A stretch of 23,790 bases of DNA from Aureococcus anophagefferens (taxonomy: Eukaryota; Sar; Pelagophyceae; Pelagomonadales; Pelagomonadaceae): assembly GCF_000186865.1 (NCBI RefSeq), contig NW_008705577.1, forward strand, positions 95,263-119,052, written 5' to 3'. Under the pieces are notes generated by a model. That model saw nothing but the letters and a program-made list of their open reading frames with translations. It was not told where the DNA came from and did not search any database. Every line of letters begins with the position of its first letter. Positions within the stretch are counted from its first letter, which is position 1. The translations under genes and the position numbers were made by a program. Of this stretch, positions 16,264 through 23,790 are shown one piece after another.

Positions 16264-19200
16264 TCAGCGGGAGAAGATGGCGTCGACGCGGTCCCTCGTG
16301 TTGTGGAGGAGGTTGAGGGTCTTGTCGAGGAGGGGGTCGGCCGTGTGCTCGAAGCCGCGGAGCGTGGCGATGAGGTGCTCCGGGTCCGCGCCGTGGCGCA
16401 GCCCCGACGCGAAGGCGCGGCGCTCGCGGACGTCGTTGGCCGCGGCCGTCGCCCAGGCGTCGAGGACGTCCGCGGCGTTGGCGAGCGCGTGGAGCTTCTC
16501 CAAGTCCGACGCGTCGCGCGCGGCGCCGACCTGGAGCAGGGCGAGGAAGAGCGCGAGGCGCGGCGCCCCCGCCGCGCGGAGCGCGTCCTTGGGCCACGTC
16601 GGCGCCGCGGGCCGCGCGCCGTCCGCGGCGCCCGCGCGCGTCGTCTCGTAGAGCAGGGTCGCGAGGCGCTGGAGCAACGCGACGAGCGCGCGGAGCGGGA
16701 ACGCCGCGGACGTCCACGGCGCGTCGTCCGCGGCGCCCGCGTCGCCCAGCTCGCCGTCGTCGTCGGCGAGCTCGCGCCCCAGCGACGCGACGGCGTCGCA
16801 GAGGGGCCGCAGCCACGTGCGGTCCTCGAAGAAGGCGCCGCTCGCCGCGCGGCCGTCGTCCCAGTAGGGCTCGTCGCCGTCGCCGTTGCCCGGCGCGGCC
16901 CAGAAGCCCGCGTCGCCGAGGCGCGCCTGGGCGCTCGCGTCCCGCGCGCGCCGCGGCACGAGGCGCCGGAGCAGCGACGTCCAGAGCTTGACGGCCAGGG
17001 GCTCGTCGTCGTGGCCGCAGACTTTCAAGGTCACGAGGCAGAGGTCCCACATGCCGTAGCGGCTCGCGACGTCGTTGTAGAGCTCGCTGACGCCGACGAG
17101 CCGCTCCTCCAGCGTCGCGGCGACGCGCTCGAGGTCCAGGGCGCGCTCGTTCTCCAGGCCGGCGTCGTGGAGCTGGGCCGCCTCGCCGCCGGGCTCGCCG
17201 TCGGCGGCCGCGCGCCGCGCGGCCGCCTCGGCGTCGGCCGTCGCGCGCCGCGCGTCGACGAGCAGGTCCGCCGCGCGCCGGAGGCACCGCTGCTGGAGCC
17301 GCGCCACGGCCAGCAGCTCGTCGAGCTCGCGGATCTTCGCCGCGTCGTAGCGCGGCGGCGCGGACGCGCCCGGCGCGGCGGCGCCGCCCGCGCGCGCCGC
17401 GCGCCGCGCGGACTCGGCCGCGCGGACGAGGCACGACACGCGCGCGTCGAGGTCGCCGCCGGGCGCCGTCGCCAGGTCCTCCATGAGCGCCGCGGCCCGC
17501 GCGTCCTCGCCGTGGGCCAGGTGGTGGCGCCAGAGCAGGCCCGGGTCCGCGGCGCGGAGGTAGACCTCGACGGCGTCGAGCGGCAACTTGACCAGCCGCC
17601 GGTCGTCCGCGGCCTTGGCCGCCTCGAGGCACCGGTCGAGGAAGGGCCCGCGCTTCGCGCCGCAGCAGGCCAGCAAAGCCCCGTCGGCGCCGTCGCCGCG
17701 CGCCTCGTCGGCGCGCGCGTCGCCGGCCGCGCCGCAGCGCCAGAGCTCGCGCTTTAAAGCGTCGAGCGCGACGTCGTGGCAGGCCTCGCGCGCGTCCTCG
17801 TCGCGGCGCTGGGCGCCGTCGGGCGGGCGGCCCCGGTAGAGCGCGAGCTCCCAGTGGTCGCCCGCGAGCTCCGCGTCGCCGGCGTCGCCGGGGACGGACG
17901 CGGGCGCGAAGTTCTTCGCGCACGCGAGGGCGACCTCGACGGCCGCGGCGGCGCAGCCGTGGACGCGCAGGGCGTCGCAGGCCGTGGCCAGCGCCGGCGG
18001 CGACGCGCCGGGCGCCGCCGCGGGCAGCACGTCGCTCGGGGACCGCCAGGCCCCGGCGGCGCGGAGGTACGCCGCGGCCGCCGCGGCGCGCGCGTCCTCG
18101 GCCTCCGCGTGGCGCAGGCCCTCCGTCAGGCGCGCCGCCTTGGCGAGGTGGAGCGACGCGCCGTGGGCCAGCGCGTCGCCGCCGTTGAAGTAGAGGTAGC
18201 AGTGGCCGCCGAGCTCGCGCGCGAGCGCCTCGGGCCACGCGTACGCCGGCGCCGCGGGCGCCGCGGCCGCGGGCGCGCCGCTTTTCTCGGGCGCCGGCGC
18301 CGGCGCCGCCGGCGGCCGCCGGTCGCTCAGCAGCGCCTCGCCGACGGACACGGGCGCCGTGAGCGCGCGCAGGCACTCGCGGACCGCGTCGTGCGCGTCG
18401 CGCGACACGACGAGCTCCCGCAGCGTCCGCGAGCCCACCTGCTTGAGCCGCGCGTCGACGGCCGTCGCCGGCCGCTTCGGCGCGGCCTTGGCCGGCCCGC
18501 CGAGCAGGCCCAGGAGGCTCCCGGCGGGCGCGCCCGGCGGCGGCGCGTCGCGCGCCTCCGCCCAGCGCGCGCGGTCTTCGGCCTCGCGCGCGCGGCCGAG
18601 GACGCCGAGGAGCGCGAGCGCCTGCGTCGCCCGCGACACGAGGCGGTAGACGACGTGGAGCTCGCGGGCCTCGCGCCGCGCGGCCTCGGCGTCGCGCGCG
18701 GCCTCGTCCGTCGGGCAGCTCCGCGCGCGGCGCGGGCGGCCCGCCCGCGAGGCCCGCGGCGCTGAGCCGCGCGCGCTCCGCGGCGAGGACGTCGCGCCGC
18801 GTCGCGACGGCCAGCGCCGGCTCGTCGCGCAGGGCGTTCCGCAGCTCCTGGACGGGCGTCGACAGCGCCTGGAGCTCCGCGGCGTCCAGAAGGAACGTCG
18901 CGCGGTCGCACCCGTCCTCGAACCACAGCAGCGGCTTGAACCAGACGGGCCGCAACAGCCGCGACGCCAACAACAACAACGCCTCGTGGCGGTCGCTGTG
19001 CTTGAAGGTGCAGAGCAGCGTCGCCGGCCGCGCGGGCGCGGCCGCGGGGCTCGGCGCGGCCGCCGCGGCCGCCTGCGGCGACTGCCACGACGGCGCGCCC
19101 GCGCGGAACCCGCCGTTCAGGGCCGGTACCGGCGCCGTCTGCGTCGCCGTCGACGCCGACGTCGTCGCCGTCTCGACGAAGCGCGGCCGCCCGCCGAGGT

Positions 19201-21796
19201 CCAGCGCGGCCGCGAGCGCCGCGCGCCGCGTCGCGGGCTCGTCGACCTGGCCGCCGCCGCCCGCGTCCGCGCCGCAGGCGATGGCCAGGGCCATGGCGCA
19301 GGCCTCGGCGCGGCCGTAGGACTCGGCGAAGGCCCGGAGCGCCGCGTCGCCGCCGCCCGAGCGCTTGTCGTCGGCCGGCGACCCGAAGCGCCGCGCGCCG
19401 TCGCCGAGGTCCGACCGCAGCAGTTCCCGCAGCGCGTCCACGGGCCGCACCTTGGCCAGCTCCTCGACGCCGAGCCGCGTCAGGCACACCAGGCGCCGCT
19501 CGCCGACGACGTGCTGCGACGCGAGCTCGGGGAGCCGCGCGAAGGCCGCCGCGTACTCGCGGGGCCGCGGGGAACCGCCGTCGTCGCCGCGCCGGTCGGG
19601 CAGCGCGAGCGCGAAGTGGCGGCCGCCGTGGAGCGGCCGCAGCGGGCACGGCGCCCCGTCGTAGGCGCCGCCGCCCAGCGCCACCAAGGCGTCATCATCT
19701 AAATCCTTGCCCTTGCCCGCGGCCACCGCCGCGGCCCGGCGCCGCTTCCGCTCCGCGGCGACGAACGCGTCGCCCTCCCTGGCCGCCAGGGGCGCCACGA
19801 GGCGGTCGTAGGGCCGCGCGTCGCGCTGCGCCGGCGTGCGGCTCAACGCCGCCAACGCCCTTAACTTCGCGGCGATGCCGCCGCGGTCGCAGGCCTCGCC
19901 GAGCGCCCAGACCTTGGGCACGAGCCGCGACGCGGGCGAGCCGTCGTCGCCGCGGCCGTCGACGAGCTCGGACACGGCCTCCCGCAAAGCGTACTTGGGC
20001 CCGTCGCCGCCGGCGCTCACGGGCGACGGCGCCCGCGCGGGCGACGGCGTCGGCGCGGAGCCCCGCCCGAAGAAGAAGCCGCCGCCGGGCGACGGGCCGG
20101 GCTCCGCGGGCTTCGCCGCGGCGCCGCGCGGCGCGTCGCGCGCGTCGACGGCGCACTCGAGCACGCGGTCCGCGTCGCGGCCCGACGCCTTGGCGACGAC
20201 GAAGACGCCGTTGCCGTAGAAGGACGCGCCGACCTTGGCGCCGTAGAGCTCTCGCGCGTCCGTCGACGGCGGCGCGGAGACCTGGTCCTCGCGGCGCCGG
20301 CCCGCGGCCCGGGCGCGCCGCGCGCCGTCCCAGAGGGCCGCCGGCGGCGGCGCGCGCACGTGGACGAGCGTCAGCGCCCGGGGCCGCAGCGCGTCGTCCG
20401 CGCCGTCCGCGGTCGGCGGCGGTAGCGCCGCGTTCGCCGCCGCGTCGACGCGCACGCCCAGACCGCTCTTGAGCGCCGTCGTCGAGAAGTAGAAGCGGAA
20501 GCCCGCGTCGTCGACGCAGACGCAGTGCACCGTCGCCGACTCCAGCGGCGACACGACGTGGACCGCGACGATCTTCGCGTCGCCGCGCGCCGCGGGCTCG
20601 AAGAGCTGCGGCGACGGCGCCGTCGTGTCGCGCGCGGAGTGCGCCGCGGACCAGAGCTTCGCCGCGTCGGCGACGCGGGCGCTGCCCACGTGGCGCAGGT
20701 CCCGGCCCCGCTTGCCCAGGTCGTAGACGCCGAGGACGCCGCGCGCGGACAACGCGTACAAGGCGCCGCGCGCGTCGTCGACGACGACGTCGACGAGGCC
20801 GTCCTTGCCCGCGCCGTCGACGCCCAGGAAGCGCATGGGGTGCAGCAGCCACTCGGGCCGCGCGAAGGGCGGCAGCAGCGCCGTGGCGAGGCGCCGCACG
20901 GCCGACGGGTCGCGCCGCGCGCACTTCGCCGCGGAGAAGCCCTCGTAGCCCGCGGGCGGCGGCCGCTTCTTCGGCGCGTCCGGGTTCGGCGGCGGCGGCG
21001 GCGGCGCCGGCGGGTTGCCGCCGGGCAGGACCATGCGCGCCACGCGCCCGAGCACGGACTCGCGCGCGGCGTACTCGAACTCGTGGACGAAGCCGTCGGA
21101 CGCCGCGAAGAAGACGCGGCCGTCGCGCGACGCCGCGGCGCCCGCGAACGTCGCGCCGTCCAGATCCGCCGTCGTCGCGCCGAACTCCGTCGGGAGGACC
21201 CGTAAACGCCCCCGCGCGCCCGGCGGCTGGTTCGCGTCCGGCTCGAAGACGAGCGCCAGGAGCGAGACGTCCGACGGCGTCGCGACGACCAGGACGTCCT
21301 TGACCGCGTCCACGAAGACCCGCGGCTTCGGCGGCGCCAGACACACGGCGGACACGGCGTCCCTCAAGCCCTCGTAGACGGCGAAGTCGTCGCCGCGCCG
21401 GTAGTCCCAGACGACGAGCGCCGCGCCGAGCGCGGCCCACGCGCAGCCGATCTCCGGCAGCAGCCCCGCGGACTGCGGCGCGCCCGCGGCGCCCAGGCGC
21501 CGCGCCTCGGCGGTGACGAAGGCGGGCCAGCGCGCGAAGCCCCGCACGGCCAAACCCAGGCCCTGGGACCCGAAGGGCTCGCTGAAGTACTCGTGCGCGC
21601 CGCGCGCCGCCGCCGCCGTCGACCCGAACGACTGCGCCCAGGCCCAGCCGTGGCTCAGCTGCTCGCAGAGGTCGAAGCCGCCGCGCTCGTCGCCCTGCAT
21701 CTTCGCCACGACCGCCGTCTCCACCTCGCAGAGCGTCGCGAAGTCGTCGACCTCGGGCGCGGGCGCCATGGACGTCGTCGCCGCGACGAGCGCCAT
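16264..21796 (-). CDS. NUP155: Nucleoporin Nup155/Nup170, inner-ring scaffold; inferred complement(join(16264..18702, 18791..21796))
   Basis: The start is ATG 21794-21796 (MALVAATTSM). The N-terminal beta-propeller has the signature LLPEIGCAW at residues 112-120, then VVWDYRRGDDFAVYEGL and VLVVATPSDVSLLAL. Later parts align with animal Nup155: LYFSTTAL-like FYFSTTAL, TLVHVR, KVRPVDALRELL, and the helical segment RLVSRATQALALLGVL at 18650-18600. The C-terminal alpha-solenoid ends at TGA 16264-16266. The two halves lie in different frames: the first is valid to about 18720, the second from about 18720 down. An 88-nt GT-AG intron (18703-18790), phase 0, would join them to about 1814 residues, longer than the ~1390 of animal Nup155 because of low-complexity insertions such as a Pro/Asn-Pro run and a GGGFFFGRGS stretch. 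It anchors the pore inner ring to the nuclear membrane. Family certain; exact splice uncertain. Confidence 0.85.
18703..18790 (-). other. Possible 88-nt intron (or frame error) in the Nup155 gene
   Basis: Read on the minus strand, GTCCTC at 18790-18785 to GACGAG at 18708-18703 gives a phase-0 GT-AG intron of 3n+1 length that restores frame. The product would read VATRRD-AARDAEAARR. Acceptors further on, for example at 18685, also fit the phase. The alternative is a single-base indel in the 29-base run of only G and C at 18721-18749. Confidence 0.4.
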
Positions 21797-22271
21797 CGTT
21801 GCGCGTTTCCGGCGCCGCGAGCGATGCGGCGCGAATGCCCACGACTGCCGCGAGCCTTGCGCTGCACGAGATGCGCGCGTTGGGACGCGCAAGGATCGCG
21901 CGCGCGTGTGCACTTGCCGAGGCGATCGGCGCCTCCGCAGCCCGCGATCGAGCTCGAGCGTCGAGGTCGACACTCGAGACAAAGTCCACCAAATCGCCCC
22001 AAAACGACGACTTCGTGGGCGCACACCGCGACGCCATCGGCTCGGCTGGGGACCATCTCGGCTGTTACACGTCGCCAAGAGAGCCCTCCTTCGTTCCGCT
22101 GCGTAGCTAGACAAATCGCGTCGTTCATCGACGGCTGTCGACGCGTCGCCGGGGTCGATTTTGGTGAAAATCTCGAACCGTCGTTGACGGCGTGCCGATG
22201 GGCTTCGCATGAGCTTCGAACTGATTATACGAGCGTTGGCAGCCTAAAACCCAGAGCCCAAACCAGAGAGG
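21797..22271. promoter_or_regulatory. Divergent intergenic region, putative bidirectional promoter
   Basis: 475 bp between the Nup155 ATG (minus strand) and the next ATG on the plus strand. It has lower GC than the flanking genes. It contains two adjacent inverted repeats, GATTTT-GGTG-AAAATC (22157-22172) and CCGTC-GTT-GACGG (22178-22190), about 80-115 bp before the plus-strand ATG. The Nup155 frame stays open upstream to 22210, but that part is Arg/Ser-rich and unlike Nup155, so I treat it as 5' UTR. Confidence 0.45.
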
Positions 22272-23790
22272 ATGGACACCCTCCTCAACCTCGCCAGCGA
22301 CCTCGGCGACATCAGCGCCGAGGAGGAGCGCGGCGCCGACCGGCTCCACGCCAGCATCTTCATGCCGGCGGTCCCGGGCGAGGAGCCGCCGCCGCGCGAC
22401 GCGGCCGCGGAGCTGGCGTCGACGGAGCACCTCGTGAACCTGCTGGCGAACCTGTCGGACGCGCGCGAGTCCTTCGCGGCGGCGTGGGACGACGCGTCGC
22501 GGTCGAGCCGCGGCGAGGAGCCGCCGCCGGAGCCGCCGGCCGCGGAGAAGCGGAGCGACGCGCTCGCGCGGGCCGCGCGGGCCCGGTCGGACCTCGCGCG
22601 GCGGCCGTCCCTGCGGGCCTTCGTCGCGGAGCACGAAAAGAAGAGCGAGGGCCTCGCGCGGGCCGCGCGCGCGAAGCGCGCGACGGTCGAGCGCCGCGGG
22701 CCCGCGTCGCCGACGAAGCAGCGCGCCAAGGCGAGCGAGCTCGCGAGCAGCCACCTGGCCGCGCGGGAGGCGCGCGAGGCCGCGCGCCTCGCGAAGATCG
22801 AGGAGGAGATCGCCGAGTCGTGCACGTTCCGCCCCGCGCTCGCGACGCGCGACGCGCCGCCGCCGCCTCCGGGCGCCACAACGGCCGCGGCGCCGCCGCC
22901 GCCGCCGCCGGCGGAGGTGAGCGCCCGCGACGCGCTCCTGGCGTCGGCGCGGCTCCACGCCGAGGCCGGCGAGCGCCGCGAGCTGCGGTGCCTGCGCCAG
23001 GTCGCGGACGCGGAGGCGAAGGCGCTCGAGCTGCCGTTCCGGCCGACAATCAACGAGAACTCGGGCGGCATCGCGCTCGCGAACCGCGCCGCGGGCGCGT
23101 CGGGCACGAACAACGTGCCGGGCCCGCGCTACGACCGGCGGCCCCTCCACGAGCGCGTCGCGGACGTCGAGCGCGCCGCGCGCGCGCGCCGCGAGACGCT
23201 CGAGTCGCGGCTCCGCGACGAGTCGGCGCCGTCCTTCGCGCCGGAGATCAACCGGGACGAGGGGTCGCGGCGCATGGCCGCGCGGGCCGCGACGAAGATG
23301 CTCCGCCACGCCGCGGACGCGTCCGCGCGCCTCGGCGCCGAGGCCGCGGCGTCCGCGGCCGCGCCGGACGTCGCCGCGCGGCTCGCGGCCGACGCGTGGC
23401 GCCGGTCCGTGGACCGGCGCGCGCGGCTCGACGACGACCGCGCCGCCGCGGCGGCGGCGGCGGCGGCGGCCGTGCGGCTCGGCACGAAGCCGAGCCGCGG
23501 GTCCGAGGCGATCCTCCAAAAGGGGGACCTCGCGCCCTTCGCGGAGCGCGAGCGGCGCCGCGCCGTCGAGCGGCGCGACGCGGCGCGGGAGACGCGGGAG
23601 ACGCGGGAGCGCGAGCTGCGCGAGACCTGCTTCAAGCCGGAGATCTCCGCGCGGTCGCGCGCGCTCGACGACGTCGCCGAGGCGCGCCGCAGGGCCGAGG
23701 AGAAGCACGGCGTCTACGACCCGTCGCGGTCCCGCGCGGCCGCGGACGCCGAGCCCGCGAGCCGCGTCGCCCTGCGCGCCGCGAAGCTGG
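22272..23790 (+). CDS. Coiled-coil-like protein with repeated F-x-P-x-[IL] motifs, 3' partial; function unknown
   Basis: From ATG 22272 (MDTLLNLASDLGDISAEEER) I read about 506 codons with no stop to the window edge, so the gene continues. The protein is Ala/Arg/Glu-rich, likely helical, with Pro runs and an Ala run (residues about 391-399). Four motifs stand out: CTFRPAL (~184), PFRPTIN (~255), SFAPEIN (~321) and CFKPEIS (~452), each preceded by a charged helix. Short repeats of this F-x-P-x-[IL]-N type separated by helices occur in long coiled-coil proteins of protists, often cytoskeletal or ciliary; assignment to that group is inference. A minus-strand open frame covers the same region (22125-23708) but is Arg/Ala/Gly-rich without motifs. 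Third positions are almost all G or C in the plus frame. It is divergent from Nup155. Confidence 0.7.
   Translation, partial: MDTLLNLASDLGDISAEEERGADRLHASIFMPAVPGEEPPPRDAAAELASTEHLVNLLANLSDARESFAAAWDDASRSSRGEEPPPEPPAAEKRSDALARAARARSDLARRPSLRAFVAEHEKKSEGLARAARAKRATVERRGPASPTKQRAKASELASSHLAAREAREAARLAKIEEEIAESCTFRPALATRDAPPPPPGATTAAAPPPPPPAEVSARDALLASARLHAEAGERRELRCLRQVADAEAKALELPFRPTINENSGGIALANRAAGASGTNNVPGPRYDRRPLHERVADVERAARARRETLESRLRDESAPSFAPEINRDEGSRRMAARAATKMLRHAADASARLGAEAAASAAAPDVAARLAADAWRRSVDRRARLDDDRAAAAAAAAAAVRLGTKPSRGSEAILQKGDLAPFAERERRRAVERRDAARETRETRERELRETCFKPEISARSRALDDVAEARRRAEEKHGVYDPSRSRAAADAEPASRVALRAAKL

Noticed and set aside
16144..17757. Plus-strand open frame of 537 codons opposite Nup155
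   Set aside because: Low-complexity Arg/Val/Gly/Ala protein antisense to well-supported Nup155 helices.
16220..18720. Continuation of the first Nup155 frame to 16220 (one 1996-codon open frame)
   Set aside because: After about 18720 this frame turns into Arg/Gly/Ala-rich nonsense while the alternative frame shows conserved Nup155 sequence.
22125..23708. Minus-strand open frame of 527 codons at the right end
   Set aside because: Arg/Ala/Leu-rich with no motifs, whereas the plus frame has a good start, G/C third positions and repeated F-x-P motifs.

Overview
The window reads as nuclear DNA of a very GC-rich, gene-dense, intron-poor eukaryote. Most coding sequence has almost only G or C at third codon positions. 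The encoded proteins are eukaryotic: a Cid1-type terminal nucleotidyltransferase, a cyclic-nucleotide/RGS signalling protein, a dynamin-family GTPase, exportin-4 and nucleoporin Nup155. A plastid-type J-like membrane protein starts with a signal peptide followed by an AG-F-A cleavage context, the bipartite targeting signal used by stramenopile algae with secondary plastids. Together these suggest a small stramenopile microalga, with pelagophyte relatives (Aureococcus/Pelagomonas type) as the best guess. That placement is inference; no rRNA or organelle marker is present.

Layout, left to right. 1-2583 (+): 5'-truncated nucleotidyltransferase with coding minisatellites and a duplicated 26-codon block. 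2606-4066 (-): ABHD/YheT-type hydrolase, ending 22 bp from the first gene. 4199-4660 (+): small basic, probably nuclear protein of unknown function. 5299-6222 (+): CPP1/DUF3353-like plastid protein. 6780-8747 (+): three cyclic-nucleotide-binding-like domains fused to an RGS domain. 9197-11199 (+): dynamin-like GTPase whose reading frame needs a 77-nt intron with a GC-AG border. 11452-14820 (-): exportin-4. 15218-16216 (+): unknown protein, perhaps F-box-like, with a steep fall in GC. 16264-21796 (-): Nup155, needing one frame change near 18.7 kb. 22272 to the right edge (+): an open, unfinished coding sequence with repeated F-x-P-x-[IL] motifs.

The genes do not form one pathway. They alternate in strand, with short convergent gaps (22, 47 and 252 bp) and divergent pairs that probably share promoters. 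Exportin-4 and Nup155 both serve nucleocytoplasmic transport, but a gene on the other strand lies between them and nothing shows co-regulation. I found no tRNA, rRNA, transposon, CRISPR array or obvious novel multi-gene system. The most interesting signals are the CNB-RGS fusion, the GC-AG intron that restores the dynamin G4 motif, the GC drop inside the unknown gene at 15.2-16.2 kb, and the recent in-frame duplication in the nucleotidyltransferase.
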